Counted from the first letter of the stretch, positions 10,641 through 20,245 are shown. The stretch is DNA of 64,000 nucleotides from Solirubrobacterales bacterium (GCA_025450195.1 JANWHW010000012.1:1-64000); one strand, 5' to 3'. Made by a program: numbers and translations. Notes: generated by a model from the sequence alone, not told the origin.

Positions 10641-11036
10641 ATGCTTACCGACCCCATTGCCGACTATCTGACCCGGATTCGCAACGCGCTTGGCTCCGGC
10701 CATGACGTGGTGGAGATCCCTGCTTCGCGATTGAAGGTGGAGATGTCCAGGATCCTCAAAGAACAGGGCTACATCCGCGATTTCAGCCGCGAGTCCGCCA
10801 CGGTCGGCGAGGCGATCAAGATCCGGCTCAAGTACACGGAGGATCAGCGCCCTGTGATTGCCGGCCTGGAGCGTATCTCGCGCCCGGGGCGCCGCCGCTA
10901 TGTCGATCACAAGCAGGTTCCCCGCGTTCACGGGGGGACCGGCACGGCGATCATCAGCACGTCGGCTGGGGTGATGACTGGCCACGAAGCAAAGGCAAAG
11001 GGAGTCGGTGGCGAGGTTGTCGCCTACGTTTGGTGA
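10641..11036 (+). CDS. rpsH: 30S ribosomal protein uS8
   Basis: Binds the central domain of 16S rRNA and, in other bacteria, the spc operon mRNA. The 131-residue product has DPIADYLTRIRNAL at the start, RISRPGRRRYVDH near residue 75 and the C-terminal GVGGEVVAYVW. Length and motifs are normal. Confidence 0.97.
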   Translation: MLTDPIADYLTRIRNALGSGHDVVEIPASRLKVEMSRILKEQGYIRDFSRESATVGEAIKIRLKYTEDQRPVIAGLERISRPGRRRYVDHKQVPRVHGGTGTAIISTSAGVMTGHEAKAKGVGGEVVAYVW

Positions 11037-11039
11037 ACG

Positions 11040-11573
11040 ATGAGCAGGATCGGAAGAAAGCCCGTCGTTGTGCCTGAGGCCGTCACGGTCGAGATCGAGC
11101 CTGGACGCGTCGCCGTCAAGGGCCCCAAGGGGGAGCTGACCCAGCGCGTCTCGGCCGATATGAAGGTCGAGCAGGCCGATGGAGCGGTTACCGTCCAGCG
11201 CCCGACGGATCGAGGCGAGCACCGCGCCCTGCATGGGTTGACTCGCAGCCTGATCGCGAACATGGTCGAAGGGGTCACCGAGGGCTTTGAGAAGCGCCTC
11301 GAGATTCAGGGAGTCGGCTACCGAGCCCAGCTCAAAGGCTCCAAGCTCGAGCTGGCCCTGGGCTATTCGCATCCGGTCTCCATCGACCCTCCAGAGGGGA
11401 TTGACTTCGAGGTTCCGCAGCCGACCGAGATCATCGTGCGCGGGATCGACAAGCAGCTCGTGGGCCAGATAGCAGCCGACATCCGCAAGCGCCGGCCGCC
11501 GGAGCCTTACAAGGGCAAGGGCATCCGCTATCGCGACGAGCACGTGATGCGAAAGGTGGGCAAGCGCGCCTGA
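11040..11573 (+). CDS. rplF: 50S ribosomal protein uL6
   Basis: Two-domain large-subunit protein near the factor-binding site. The 177-residue product begins [15 protein letters not shown] and ends with [10 protein letters not shown]-like sequence ([17 protein letters not shown]), the L6 signature. It starts three bases after rpsH and overlaps rplR by one base. Confidence 0.97.
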   Translation: MSRIGRKPVVVPEAVTVEIEPGRVAVKGPKGELTQRVSADMKVEQADGAVTVQRPTDRGEHRALHGLTRSLIANMVEGVTEGFEKRLEIQGVGYRAQLKGSKLELALGYSHPVSIDPPEGIDFEVPQPTEIIVRGIDKQLVGQIAADIRKRRPPEPYKGKGIRYRDEHVMRKVGKRA

Positions 11574-11926
11574 TGGCTGCCCCAACTAAGAGAGAAAGCC
11601 GCCTGCGCCGGCGCCGCCGCGTCCGCTCCAGGGTCTCCGGGACCCAGGAGAGGCCGCGCCTGTCTGTTTTCCGCTCGAACCGAGGCATCTTCGCTCAGCT
11701 CGTCGACGACCGCGCGGGACACACTTTGGCGGCCGTGAACTGGATTGAGCCGGAGCTGCGCAAGCTGGGGACGAAAGAGCGCGCGAAGCGCTCTGGGGAA
11801 CTGCTGGCCGAGCGTGCCAAGGCCGCCGGCATCGAGAGTTGCGTGTTCGACCGTGGCGGCTACAAGTACCACGGCCGGGTCAAGGCTCTAGCCGAAGGCG
11901 CCCGTGAGGGAGGGTTGAGCTTCTAA
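11573..11926 (+). CDS. rplR: 50S ribosomal protein uL18
   Basis: Binds 5S rRNA with uL5. The 117-residue product has a basic start [20 protein letters not shown], then [15 protein letters not shown], and the C-terminal [23 protein letters not shown], the family ending. The ATG overlaps the rplF stop codon. Confidence 0.97.
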   Translation: MAAPTKRESRLRRRRRVRSRVSGTQERPRLSVFRSNRGIFAQLVDDRAGHTLAAVNWIEPELRKLGTKERAKRSGELLAERAKAAGIESCVFDRGGYKYHGRVKALAEGAREGGLSF

Positions 11927-11947
11927 CCGCTACGGTGAGCGACCGCC

Positions 11948-13006
11948 ATGAAGGGAATGGACACAACACACGTCGAGACGGTGAGCCCGCGGGGCCTCGA
12001 TCTCCAGGAGCGAGTGATCGAGATCAATCGCGTTGCCAAAGTCGTCAAGGGCGGGCGGCGATTCTCGTTCACGGCGCTGGTCGCCGTCGGCGACGAAGAG
12101 GGCGTGGTCGGGATTGGCTACGGCAAGGCTCGCGAGGTGCCGCTGGCAATTCAGAAGGCCGTTGAGAACGCCCGCAAGGACCTGATTCGCGTGCCCAAAT
12201 ACGGCCAGACGCTGACGCACAAGATCATCGGTCGCTTTGGGGCGGGGCACGTCGTCCTGCGGCCGGCCAGCCCCGGTACGGGAGTGATCGCCGGAGGCGG
12301 AGTTCGAGCGGTGCTCGAGCTCGGTGGCGTGCGGGACGTGCTGACCAAGAGCATCGGCACTCAGAACCCGATCAACTTGGTGAAGGCGACGATGGACGGC
12401 TTGATCAGGCTGCGTCGCCCCGAGGAGATCGCCGAGCTGCGCGGGTTGACCGTCGCCCAGGTGCTTGGAGTCGAGAAGGCCAAGGGCGCGACGGAGACCA
12501 TCGCCGCAGAAGGAGATCCGTCAGCTGCCCAGCCCGCGGGTCCTGACGCCGCAGGGGACGCGAGCGAGTCCTCGCCGGCGGGTCCTGACGCGGCAGGGGA
12601 CTCACCACCCCCTCCGGTAGCTAAAGCTTCCTCGGGGGCGGTGCCTCCTACCGCGCCACCCGCCGGAGAGGCCGATGCCGCGACAGCTGAACAGGCACCG
12701 GCCCCCGAAGCTGCCGTTGAGGAGAAAGCTGAGGAGCCCAGCTCCGTGCCACTCGCCGGAGAGGCCGATGCCGCGGCAGCTGAGGGAACTCCAGCCGCGG
12801 AGGAGGCTCCAGCGGTAGAGACACAAGCGGTAGAGGTCCCTGTTGCCGAGGCTCCGGCACCCGAGGCGGAGACGCCCGCCGCTGAGGAGGCTGTGGCTGC
12901 TGAGTCGGAGGTGCCTGCCGAGGAGCCAAAAGCTGAGGAGTCGCCGGTCGCTGAGGAGAAAGCTCCCGAGGGGGAGGCTAAGCCTGAGGAGAGCGAGCCG
13001 TCGTGA
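11948..13006 (+). CDS. rpsE: 30S ribosomal protein uS5 with 177-residue C-terminal tail
   Basis: Small-subunit accuracy protein at the mRNA channel. The S5 core spans about residues 20-175: the N-domain has [20 protein letters not shown], and the C-domain has [19 protein letters not shown]. From about residue 176 to 352 the protein is a tail of A, P, E and V with repeated segments (GEADAATAE / GEADAAAAE). Usual uS5 is 160-220 residues. Bases 12577-12664 of the tail are an 88-bp palindromic element also found at 20257-20345, so part of the tail is captured repeat DNA. The stop overlaps the rpmD GTG. Confidence 0.94.
   Translation: MKGMDTTHVETVSPRGLDLQERVIEINRVAKVVKGGRRFSFTALVAVGDEEGVVGIGYGKAREVPLAIQKAVENARKDLIRVPKYGQTLTHKIIGRFGAGHVVLRPASPGTGVIAGGGVRAVLELGGVRDVLTKSIGTQNPINLVKATMDGLIRLRRPEEIAELRGLTVAQVLGVEKAKGATETIAAEGDPSAAQPAGPDAAGDASESSPAGPDAAGDSPPPPVAKASSGAVPPTAPPAGEADAATAEQAPAPEAAVEEKAEEPSSVPLAGEADAAAAEGTPAAEEAPAVETQAVEVPVAEAPAPEAETPAAEEAVAAESEVPAEEPKAEESPVAEEKAPEGEAKPEESEPS
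12577..12664 (+). repeat. Palindromic repeat element, copy 1 (inside rpsE)
   Basis: An 88-bp element with imperfect terminal inverted repeats: GGCGGGTCCTGACGCGGCAG at one end and the reverse of CTACCGCGCCACCCGCC at the other. Bases 12577-12640 match 20257-20320 with 4 differences in 64, including the identical core CTCCGGTAGCTAAAGCTTCC. It is read in frame as part of the uS5 tail. A half copy of its left end (GCGGGTCCTGACGCCGCAGG) lies just upstream at 12536-12559. Confidence 0.85.
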
Positions 13007-13182
13007 GCGCGCTGACCATCAAGCAGGTGCGGTCTGCCAATGGGGCAAATCCCAGCCAGAAAGCCACGCTTAGCGCGCTTGGCCTGGGACGGATTGGGAA
13101 GGCGGTGGAGCGCAAGGACTCGCCGCAGCTGCAGGGACAGATCCGGGTCGTTTCGCACTTGGTTCAGGTTGACGGTGGCTGA
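13003..13182 (+). CDS. rpmD: 50S ribosomal protein uL30
   Basis: A GTG-initiated gene for a 59-residue protein: [19 protein letters not shown], then [17 protein letters not shown] and a C-terminal [10 protein letters not shown]. This is the L30 pattern at its usual size and place between rpsE and rplO. The GTG overlaps the rpsE stop (GTGA), and the end overlaps the proposed rplO GTG start by eight bases. Confidence 0.94.
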   Translation: MSALTIKQVRSANGANPSQKATLSALGLGRIGKAVERKDSPQLQGQIRVVSHLVQVDGG

Positions 13183-13702
13183 GCCAGAGGCGAAAGCCAA
13201 AGACGCCGCAGCACCGACCGAGCGCTCCCAGGAGATTGGCCTTCATAACCTGAAGCCGAAGCCGGGGTCCCGCAAGCCGCGCAAGCGGATCGGGCGTGGC
13301 GAGGGCAGCACCGGCAAGACTTCGGGCCGCGGCCACAAGGGGGCCGGCTCTCGCTCGGGCTCGAAGCGCAAGGCGGGCTATGAGGGCGGGCAGAACCCGA
13401 TTCACATGCGGATGCGAAAGCTGCGCGGCCCGCACATGAAGAAGTCGATGCCGTTTGAGCGGTTTCGAACCAAGACGCAACCCGTGAACGTCGGCGACCT
13501 CGAGGATCGTTTCGATGCCGGTGCGGAGGTGACGCTGGAGTCCCTGAGGGAAAAGGGCCTCGCCAAGCGCTCCCATCCGGTCAAGATTCTCGCCAGCGGC
13601 GATATCTCGAAGGAGCTCGCGGTCCACGCACACGCCTTTAGCGAGGCCGCCAAGCAGAAGATCGAGGCGGCCGGCGGTTCCTGCCACACTCTGGAGTCGT
13701 AA
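13175..13702 (+). CDS. rplO: 50S ribosomal protein uL15
   Basis: Late-assembly large-subunit protein. The family core begins at GLHNLKPKPGSRKPRKRIG and continues with RGEGSTGKTSGRGHKGAGSR. The most plausible start is the GTG at 13175, giving 175 residues with a 20-residue lead. A longer in-frame opening from 13040 would overlap rpmD completely and adds unrelated sequence. The stop overlaps the secY ATG (TAATG). Confidence 0.94.
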   Translation: MAEPEAKAKDAAAPTERSQEIGLHNLKPKPGSRKPRKRIGRGEGSTGKTSGRGHKGAGSRSGSKRKAGYEGGQNPIHMRMRKLRGPHMKKSMPFERFRTKTQPVNVGDLEDRFDAGAEVTLESLREKGLAKRSHPVKILASGDISKELAVHAHAFSEAAKQKIEAAGGSCHTLES

Positions 13703-14970
13703 TGCTGAGGACCATCGCGAATGCCTTCAGCGTCCCCGAAATTCGCAGGAAGCTCGCCTTCACGGCGGCGATGCTGCTGCTCTACCGGCTTGGTTCCTTC
13801 ATACCGGCCCCCGGGGTCGACACCGACGCGGTCAAGGACCTTTCAAACAACTTCGGTGGCGACAATATCCTCGGCTTCCTCAGCCTCTTCTCCGGTGGCG
13901 CGCTGGAACGGCTCTCGCTTTTCGCGCTGGGGATCATGCCCTACATCACCGCATCGATCATCTTGCAGCTGCTGACGGTGGTCATACCCTCGCTGGAGAA
14001 GCTCCAGAAAGAAGGCGAGGTCGGCCAGCAGAAGATCACCCAGTACACGCGCTACCTCACCGTCGGGCTCGCCTTCGCACAGTCCTGGGGCTTCGTCCTC
14101 CTCTTCAGCTCCTTCGGCGACAAAGCCGGGACCGACGCACTCAGTCTTACCGGTCCCAAAATCCTGCTAACCGTGATCTGCCTTACGGCCGGCTGCACGC
14201 TTGTGATGTGGATGGGTGAGCTGATCACCCAGCGAGGGATCGGCAACGGCATCTCCCTGATGATCTTCGCCTCGATCGTCTCGGGCCTGCCAACCGGGAT
14301 CCAGGCTTGGTGGAGCAATCCCGATCAGGTTTTCGTGGTGATGATGCCCTTCGTGGCGCTGGCCGTGATCGTGGCGATCGTCTTCGTCCAGGAGGGCCAG
14401 CGCAGGATTCCCGTCCAGTACGCGAAACGCATGGTGGGTCGCAAAATGACAGCGGGAGGGTCGACCTACCTGCCGCTGAGGGTCAACATGGCCGGAGTCA
14501 TCCCGGTTATCTTCGCCGCGTCGATCATGGCGTTCCCCCCGACTATCGGCCAGCTGCTCAACACCCCGGCCGCGCTGGATTTCGCCGCCTTCTTCAGCCC
14601 CAATAGCTGGGCCTATGTGGCTGGCGAGGTGTTCTTCATCATCATCTTCACCTACTTCTATACGGCGGTCACCTTCAATCCGGTCGAGCAGGCCGACAAC
14701 CTGAGGAAATACGGCGGGTTCATCCCAGGTGTGCGGCCCGGGAGGCCAACCGCCGAATACCTGGACCGGATCCTTTCGAGGCTGACCTTCCCTGGCGCTC
14801 TTTATCTCGGTGCGGTGGCGGCGCTGCCGACAATCCTGATTAGCCAGACCTCGGCCAACTTCTATTTCGGCGGCACCTCGATCCTGATCGTGGTTGGCGT
14901 CGCCCTGGAAACGGTCAAGCAGCTCGAGGCGCAGCTGATGATGCGCAACTACGAGGGCTTCCTCAAATAG
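13702..14970 (+). CDS. secY: Preprotein translocase subunit SecY
   Basis: Central channel of the Sec translocase in the cytoplasmic membrane. The 422-residue product has the ten hydrophobic segments expected, starting near residue 18. It also has the IMPYITASIILQLL plug-region segment near 77, QRGIGNGISLMIF near 176, and the cytosolic loop with QRRIPVQYAKR near 234. Translation is coupled to rplO by a one-base overlap. Confidence 0.97.
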   Translation: MLRTIANAFSVPEIRRKLAFTAAMLLLYRLGSFIPAPGVDTDAVKDLSNNFGGDNILGFLSLFSGGALERLSLFALGIMPYITASIILQLLTVVIPSLEKLQKEGEVGQQKITQYTRYLTVGLAFAQSWGFVLLFSSFGDKAGTDALSLTGPKILLTVICLTAGCTLVMWMGELITQRGIGNGISLMIFASIVSGLPTGIQAWWSNPDQVFVVMMPFVALAVIVAIVFVQEGQRRIPVQYAKRMVGRKMTAGGSTYLPLRVNMAGVIPVIFAASIMAFPPTIGQLLNTPAALDFAAFFSPNSWAYVAGEVFFIIIFTYFYTAVTFNPVEQADNLRKYGGFIPGVRPGRPTAEYLDRILSRLTFPGALYLGAVAALPTILISQTSANFYFGGTSILIVVGVALETVKQLEAQLMMRNYEGFLK

Positions 14971-14980
14971 CCGTCGGCCG

Positions 14981-15661
14981 ATGTCGGGGTTGAACCTAGT
15001 GCTGCTGGGCCCGCCGGGCTCCGGCAAGGGGACGCAGGGCGAGCGGCTGCAGGAAGACCTGCGGCTTCCCTACTACGCGACCGGGGACATCCTGCGGGCG
15101 GCGGTGCGCGACGAAACCGAGCTTGGGCGCACGGCCAAGGAGTACATGGACCGGGGCGATTTGGTGCCCGATGACGTGATCGTTGGGGCAATCGGCGAGA
15201 GGCTCGCCTTGCCCGAGGCGGCCGATGGCTTCATCCTGGATGGATTCCCTCGCACCGTTCCGCAAGCCGAGGCCCTCGCCGCCGCTCTGTCCGCACTCGG
15301 CAAGGGGCTGACCACTGTCCTCTTGGTTGACGTCGACGATGGCGAGGTCATGAAGCGATTGGGAGGCCGGCGCACCTGCGCCGAGAACGGCCATGTCTTC
15401 CATATCGAGTTCAACCCGCCACAACAGGACGGCGTTTGCGACGTCGACGGCAGCACCCTGATCGTTCGCGACGACGACAAGCCCGATGTGATCGGTCGTC
15501 GGCTCGATCAGTACCACGAGAAGACCGAGCCGCTCATCGCCTTCTATGACCACCAGAGCCTGCTGCGGCGTGTTGACGGTTCCGCCGCTCCGGAGGAGGT
15601 CGCGACAGAGATCCATCGCATGCTCGCCACTCTGAAGCTGGAAGGCGACGAGGCTCTCTAG
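14981..15661 (+). CDS. adk: Adenylate kinase
   Basis: Converts ATP and AMP to two ADP. The 226-residue product has the P-loop GPPGSGKGT (residues 10-18), the DGFPRT segment of the NMP-binding region near 87, and a long LID domain. In the LID, one Cys and one His (TCAENGH) and a Cys/Asp pair (GVCDVD) stand where zinc-type enzymes have four ligands, so a metal site is possible but not certain. The gene sits ten bases after secY, its usual position. Confidence 0.96.
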   Translation: MSGLNLVLLGPPGSGKGTQGERLQEDLRLPYYATGDILRAAVRDETELGRTAKEYMDRGDLVPDDVIVGAIGERLALPEAADGFILDGFPRTVPQAEALAAALSALGKGLTTVLLVDVDDGEVMKRLGGRRTCAENGHVFHIEFNPPQQDGVCDVDGSTLIVRDDDKPDVIGRRLDQYHEKTEPLIAFYDHQSLLRRVDGSAAPEEVATEIHRMLATLKLEGDEAL

Positions 15662-15693
15662 GTGGCCAGCGAAGGACCCTGCGTGCGTACCGG

Positions 15694-16452
15694 ATGATTA
15701 TCCGCAAGACCCCTGAGCAGATTGAGAAGATGGCTGCGGCCGGTCGGATTCTGACTCGCTGCCTGCAGATGCTTGCCACCAAGGTGCGGGCCGGCGTGAC
15801 GACGGCGGAGCTCGACGAAGCTGCCGAGAAGTTCATCCGCTCGCAGGGTGCCGAGCCCGCCTTCAAGGGGTATCGGGGATTCCCGGGCTCGATTTGTGCG
15901 TCCCCGAACTCCCTGGTGGTTCACGGCATCCCAGGGCCCTATGAGTTGAAGCGCGGTGATGTCATCTCGATTGACGTCGGTGTCATCAACGAGGGTTGGG
16001 TGGCGGATGCGGCGATTACGGTTCCGGTGGGCAAGGTCGACCCCGAGGCCGACAAGCTGCTTGAGGTGACGAGGGCCGCGCTGTTTGCCGGTGCGGAGCA
16101 GGTGCAGTCGGGCAATCACCTCGGCGATGTCTCCTCTGCGATCCAGCGAGCGGTCGAGGACGAGGGCCTCTCGATCATCCGCACGCTCGTCGGGCACGGG
16201 ATCGGCCGCGAGATGCACGAGGACCCGCAGGTCCCCAACTTCGGAGAGCCCGGCAAGGGCCCTCTGCTCGAGGAGGGAACGGTGCTTGCGATCGAGCCGA
16301 TGGTCAACGTCGGCGGTCCTCTGGTGCGAATGGGCGACGACGGGTGGGCCGTGTACTCCGAGGATGGGTCGCTGGCCGCGCACTTCGAGTTCACGGTTGC
16401 CGTCACGCCCGAGGGCCCGCGGATCCTTACCCCCTGGCACGAAGACGATTAG
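15694..16452 (+). CDS. map: Type I methionine aminopeptidase
   Basis: Removes the initiator methionine from nascent proteins. The 252-residue product shows the metal-ligand set of the pita-bread fold: the DVGV and DAAIT aspartates (about residues 90-110), GHGIGREMHEDP with its histidine near 168, EPMV, and the final glutamate in HFEFTVAV. There is no N-terminal zinc finger. It follows adk by 32 bases. Confidence 0.95.
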   Translation: MIIRKTPEQIEKMAAAGRILTRCLQMLATKVRAGVTTAELDEAAEKFIRSQGAEPAFKGYRGFPGSICASPNSLVVHGIPGPYELKRGDVISIDVGVINEGWVADAAITVPVGKVDPEADKLLEVTRAALFAGAEQVQSGNHLGDVSSAIQRAVEDEGLSIIRTLVGHGIGREMHEDPQVPNFGEPGKGPLLEEGTVLAIEPMVNVGGPLVRMGDDGWAVYSEDGSLAAHFEFTVAVTPEGPRILTPWHEDD

Positions 16453-16493
16453 GGCGCTTGGCCCCGCGAGGCGAAAGCTTCAGAATTAGCTGA

Positions 16494-17189
16494 ATGGGGG
16501 CCGATCGCTGGACTGAGGTCGATGACTATGTAAGTCGCCTGCTGGCGCCGCATGATGAGGCGCTGGAGGCGGCATTGAGGGCGAGCGGCGAAGCCGGGCT
16601 GCCCGAGATTCAGGTTTCGCCGCCGCAGGGTCAGCTGTTGACCTTGCTCGCACGGTCTCTTGGGGCGAAAGCGATTCTCGAGTTCGGGACGTTGGGCGGC
16701 TACAGCACGATCTGGCTGGGCAGAGGGCTGGCGGAGGGGGGACGCCTGATCACTCTGGAGGCGGACCCCGACTACGCTGAGGTCGCCCGCGGGAACATCG
16801 ACCGGGCCGGCTTGGCCGGGGTCGTGGACCTGCGGGTCGGGCAAGCCCTCGACGTGCTGCCGGGGCTGGAGGCCGAGGGCGTCGGACCGTTCGATCTCAC
16901 GTTCATCGATGCCGACAAGGCCCATACGCCCGAGTACTTCGCCTGGGCCCTCGAGCACGCTCGCCCCGGCGGCCTGATCGTCGCCGACAACGTTGTGCGC
17001 GACGGTGCCCTGGTCGATCTCGAGGATTTGAGCCCCACAATTGAGGCGCAGCGACGTTTCCATGAGATGCTGGCCATCGAGCCACGGGTCGATGCGACGA
17101 CCATCCAGACGGTTGGGAGCAAGGGATACGACGGTTTCACGATTGTCTTGGTCGGCGGAGCAGCGGCCTCAACCGGCTCTGACGCCTGA
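16494..17189 (+). CDS. SAM-dependent O-methyltransferase (Methyltransf_3 type)
   Basis: A 231-residue Rossmann-fold methyltransferase of the caffeoyl-CoA/catechol O-methyltransferase-like family. The SAM motif is [10 protein letters not shown] (about residues 62-71), an acidic ribose-binding end ITLEADP follows, then [13 protein letters not shown] near 135 with the metal-binding aspartates of this family, and ADNVVRDG near 165. The substrate cannot be told. It lies between map and rpmJ, where infA is found in most bacteria. Its ribosome binding site is weak. Confidence 0.88.
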   Translation: MGADRWTEVDDYVSRLLAPHDEALEAALRASGEAGLPEIQVSPPQGQLLTLLARSLGAKAILEFGTLGGYSTIWLGRGLAEGGRLITLEADPDYAEVARGNIDRAGLAGVVDLRVGQALDVLPGLEAEGVGPFDLTFIDADKAHTPEYFAWALEHARPGGLIVADNVVRDGALVDLEDLSPTIEAQRRFHEMLAIEPRVDATTIQTVGSKGYDGFTIVLVGGAAASTGSDA

Positions 17190-17322
17190 GGCACGCATCG
17201 AGGCGACGGCCCTCGAACGCGGTGCCCTGCTATCTTTCCCGGTCGGCCCGATGGGCTGTTTTTGCCTGCTGCCCGACTCCTGGGGCATGCCGGAGACCTG
17301 TTGTCAGAACGAAACCGGAGCA

Positions 17323-17436
17323 ATGAAGGTTCGAGCTTCCGTAAAGCCGATGTGCGAAAAGTGCAAGGTCATCCGCCGCAACGGCGCGGTCTTGGTGATC
17401 TGCCAGAACCCACGACACAAGCAGCGGCAGGGATAG
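17323..17436 (+). CDS. rpmJ: 50S ribosomal protein bL36, zinc-binding type
   Basis: A 37-residue protein, [20 protein letters not shown] and then a C-terminal [11 protein letters not shown]. Cysteines at 11, 14 and 27 and the histidine near 32 form the zinc knuckle of the C+ form. It is the smallest protein of the large subunit. It stands 133 bases after the methyltransferase gene and three bases before rpsM. Confidence 0.96.
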   Translation: MKVRASVKPMCEKCKVIRRNGAVLVICQNPRHKQRQG

Positions 17437-17439
17437 CGC

Positions 17440-17823
17440 GTGGCACGGATCGCGGGGATCAACATTCCGGTTGGCAAGCGGGTTGAAATCGGCCTTACCT
17501 ACATCTTCGGCATTGGCCGCTCGACCGCGCAGCAGATCCTGGCGCAGACCAAAATCGATCCCAACACTCTGGTCAAAGATCTGACCGAGGATGAGGTTGT
17601 GCGCTTGCGCGAGGCGGTGGAGCAGCACGAGGTTGAGGGAGACCTGCGCCGCGAGCGCTCCCAGGACGTCAAACGGCTGATGGAGATCGGCTCTTACCGA
17701 GGGCTGAGGCACCGGCGCGGCTTGCCCGTCCGGGGCCAGCGGACTAAGACCAACGCGCGCGGCCGCAAGGGTCCGCGCCGAATGAGCGTAGCCGGCAAGC
17801 GCAAAGCTCCGGGGCCCAGGTAG
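17440..17823 (+). CDS. rpsM: 30S ribosomal protein uS13
   Basis: Head protein that contacts P-site tRNA and forms bridges B1a/b. The 127-residue product begins at GTG with [18 protein letters not shown]. It has the helix-hairpin [13 protein letters not shown] and the basic C-terminus [20 protein letters not shown]. Confidence 0.96.
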   Translation: MARIAGINIPVGKRVEIGLTYIFGIGRSTAQQILAQTKIDPNTLVKDLTEDEVVRLREAVEQHEVEGDLRRERSQDVKRLMEIGSYRGLRHRRGLPVRGQRTKTNARGRKGPRRMSVAGKRKAPGPR

Positions 17824-17832
17824 AGAGCCGAG

Positions 17833-18234
17833 ATGGCAGCAGCAAAAAAACCCTCCAAAGGGCGCCCCCGGCGCCGTGTAAAGAAGAACATTGCCTACGG
17901 ACAGGCGCACATCAAGACGTCCTTCAACACCACGATCGTCACCCTGACCGACACTCAGGGCAACGTGATCGCCTGGGAGTCTGCCGGGTCGGCCGGCTTC
18001 AAAGGATCACGCAAGTCGACTCCGTTTGCCGCGCAGGTCACCGCCGATGCGGCGGCCAAGAAAGGCATGGAACACGGCCTCGAAAAGGTGGAGGTCTTCG
18101 CCAAGGGCGCCGGCTCAGGACGCGAGACCGCGATTCGCTCCCTGCAGGCGGCCGGCCTTGACGTAACCACCGTCAAGGACGTTTCGCCGCAGGCCCACAA
18201 TGGCTGCCGCCCCAAGAAGCGGCGGAGGGTCTGA
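17833..18234 (+). CDS. rpsK: 30S ribosomal protein uS11
   Basis: Platform protein of the small subunit. The 133-residue product has [16 protein letters not shown] near residue 25, [13 protein letters not shown] near 58, and the C-terminal signature [18 protein letters not shown]. The extreme N-terminus is lysine- and arginine-rich, as in other actinobacteria. Confidence 0.97.
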   Translation: MAAAKKPSKGRPRRRVKKNIAYGQAHIKTSFNTTIVTLTDTQGNVIAWESAGSAGFKGSRKSTPFAAQVTADAAAKKGMEHGLEKVEVFAKGAGSGRETAIRSLQAAGLDVTTVKDVSPQAHNGCRPKKRRRV

Positions 18235-18854
18235 TGGCTCGCGATACTTCTCCCCAGTGCAAGCAGTGTCGCCGCGAGGGGCAGAAGCTGTTCCTCAAGG
18301 GTGCACGCTGCTTTACGGACAAGTGCGGGGTGGAGCGGCGCTCCTACCCGCCGGGCGAGCACGGTCGCGGTCGCATGCGCCAGTCGGAGTACCGCGTGCA
18401 GCTGCGCGAGAAGCAGAAGACAAGGCGCTACTACCAGGTGCTGGAGAAGCAGTTCCGCGCCTACTACGAGAAGGCATCTCGCCAAGACGGCGTTACGGGA
18501 GAGAATCTGCTGCGACTCCTCGAGTCGCGTTTCGACAATGTCTTGGTGCGGCTCGGCTTTGCCGCGTCGCGGCGCCAGGCGCGCCAGCTGATCCGCCACG
18601 GCCACTGGCAGATCAACGGCCGTCGTGTTGACGTTCCGTCCTTTCAGGTACGGCCCGAGGATGTGATCTCGATCAAGTCCGGATCTGCCGCCACCGACAC
18701 GATCCGCGCTGCAACAGAGCTTATTTCGACCGTGCCGGCCTGGCTTCAGGCCGACCATGACTCCCTGACCGCCAAGGTCCTGCGCTACCCAGAGCGCGCG
18801 GAGATCTCGGCGCCGGTTCAGGAGCAGCTGATTGTCGAGCTGTACTCCAAGTAA
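18234..18854 (+). CDS. rpsD: 30S ribosomal protein uS4
   Basis: 16S rRNA body nucleator and component of the mRNA helicase site. The 206-residue product has an S4 RNA-binding domain, RLGFAASRRQARQLIRHGHW (about residues 103-122). Near the N-terminus four cysteines appear (C11 and C14 in QCKQC, then C25 and C31), a pattern compatible with the zinc-binding form of S4. The ATG overlaps the rpsK stop by one base. Confidence 0.96.
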   Translation: MARDTSPQCKQCRREGQKLFLKGARCFTDKCGVERRSYPPGEHGRGRMRQSEYRVQLREKQKTRRYYQVLEKQFRAYYEKASRQDGVTGENLLRLLESRFDNVLVRLGFAASRRQARQLIRHGHWQINGRRVDVPSFQVRPEDVISIKSGSAATDTIRAATELISTVPAWLQADHDSLTAKVLRYPERAEISAPVQEQLIVELYSK

Positions 18855-18889
18855 CCGGCAAATTCCTACACACGCATACCAAGGAACCC

Positions 18890-19864
18890 ATGACCACTGA
18901 TTTTCAGGTCCCTCGCATAACCTCAGAGAAGGCGGATGATCGCCAGGGCGTGTTCACCATAGAGCCCCTTGACAAGGGCTTTGGCTACACGTTCGGGAAC
19001 AGCCTCCGCCGTGTCCTGCTTTCCTCGCTAGGCGGCGCTGCGGTAACGAGCGTTCGCATCGAGGGCGTCTCGCACGAGTTCTCGAGCGTCCCCGGCGTCA
19101 AGGAGGACGTCACCGACATCGTGCTCAACTTGAAGGAGCTCGTCGTTCGCATGCACACCGATGCCGACGAGGTCGAGGCGCCACTGGTGGCCACCGGCCC
19201 AGGCGAGGTCAAGGCAAAGGACATCGATCTTCCCTCCGGCGTGGAGATCCTCAACCCCGATGCGCCGATCGCGACGCTCGAGAAAAAAACCAAGCTCGAG
19301 GTATATCTGACGATTGGACGTGGCCGAGGCTACTCGCCCGCGGAAGAGAACAAGGCGGACGATCAGCCGATCGGCGTCATTCCGATCGATTCGATCTTCT
19401 CGCCGATTCGCCGTGCCTCCTACGCCGTGTCGACTGCCCGAGTCGGTCAGCGAACGGACTTCGACAAATTGAACCTCGAGCTGGAGACCGATGGCTCGCT
19501 TGAGCCGGGGGCGGCGCTGCGCGAGGCGTCCGAGCTCCTGATCAAGACTCTGGCCATCTTCACTGACGCCGACCGGGTCGAGGAGCTGACTGCCCGCGAG
19601 CAGGTTGCCCTTCCGACCGATGGGCTGGCAAGCCACGGTGCCGACGGTGCAAGCAGCAACGGTCTCGACGAGATCCTGATCGAGGAGCTGGAGTTAGGTG
19701 TTCGCTCCTACAACTGCCTGAAGCGAGCGGGGGTGCAGACGGTCGGCGATCTGGTTCGCAAGACGCGGTCCGAGCTGAACGCGATCCCCAATTTCGGCCA
19801 GAAGTCGATCGAGGAAGTCATCGAGACCCTGCACTCTCGCGGCCTGGACCTTCGGCAGGACTAA
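18890..19864 (+). CDS. rpoA: RNA polymerase alpha subunit
   Basis: Scaffold for RNA polymerase assembly and contact for activators and UP elements. The 324-residue product has the alpha-NTD (about residues 10-230) with GYTFGNSLRRVLLSSL. A short linker follows, then an alpha-CTD (about 255-324) with LELGVRSYNCLKRAGVQTVG and the LNAIPNFGQKSIEEV helix-hairpin-helix. The start follows AAGGA. Confidence 0.97.
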   Translation: MTTDFQVPRITSEKADDRQGVFTIEPLDKGFGYTFGNSLRRVLLSSLGGAAVTSVRIEGVSHEFSSVPGVKEDVTDIVLNLKELVVRMHTDADEVEAPLVATGPGEVKAKDIDLPSGVEILNPDAPIATLEKKTKLEVYLTIGRGRGYSPAEENKADDQPIGVIPIDSIFSPIRRASYAVSTARVGQRTDFDKLNLELETDGSLEPGAALREASELLIKTLAIFTDADRVEELTAREQVALPTDGLASHGADGASSNGLDEILIEELELGVRSYNCLKRAGVQTVGDLVRKTRSELNAIPNFGQKSIEEVIETLHSRGLDLRQD

Positions 19865-19891
19865 GGAAGCGGCCGGGGCGGGAAGGAATCG

Positions 19892-20245
19892 ATGCGCCAC
19901 CGCAAGAAGCGCAACAAGCTAAGCCGCGATTCCGCGCATCGAGAGGCGCTGCTTGCGAATCTCTCCAAGCAGTTGATCGAGCATGAGCGAATCAAGACCA
20001 GCCAGGCGAAGGCCAAGGCGGTCAAGCCCGAGGTCGAGCAGCTGATCACACTCGCGAAGCGAGGCGACCTGCACGCCCGCCGCCAGGCGTTGGCGGCCCT
20101 GCACAACGACAAATTCATCGTGCACAAGCTGTTCGAGGAGGTTGCTCCGCGCTACGGGGAGCGGCCTGGCGGGTACACCCGCATCGTCAAGTTGGGTCCG
20201 AGGAAGTCGGACTCGACTGAGATGGTCTACCTCGAGCTGGTCTAG
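19892..20245 (+). CDS. rplQ: 50S ribosomal protein bL17
   Basis: Large-subunit protein near the tunnel exit; last gene of the alpha operon. The 117-residue product begins MRHRKKRNKLSRDSAHREAL and ends RIVKLGPRKSDSTEMVYLEL, the short standard form without the acidic tail that some actinobacteria have. GGAAGGA precedes the ATG. Confidence 0.97.
   Translation: MRHRKKRNKLSRDSAHREALLANLSKQLIEHERIKTSQAKAKAVKPEVEQLITLAKRGDLHARRQALAALHNDKFIVHKLFEEVAPRYGERPGGYTRIVKLGPRKSDSTEMVYLELV

Noticed and set aside
17190-17322. A hidden infA gene before rpmJ
   Set aside because: The interval is too short for IF1 (about 72 codons plus stop), and its three frames show no IF1 motif.
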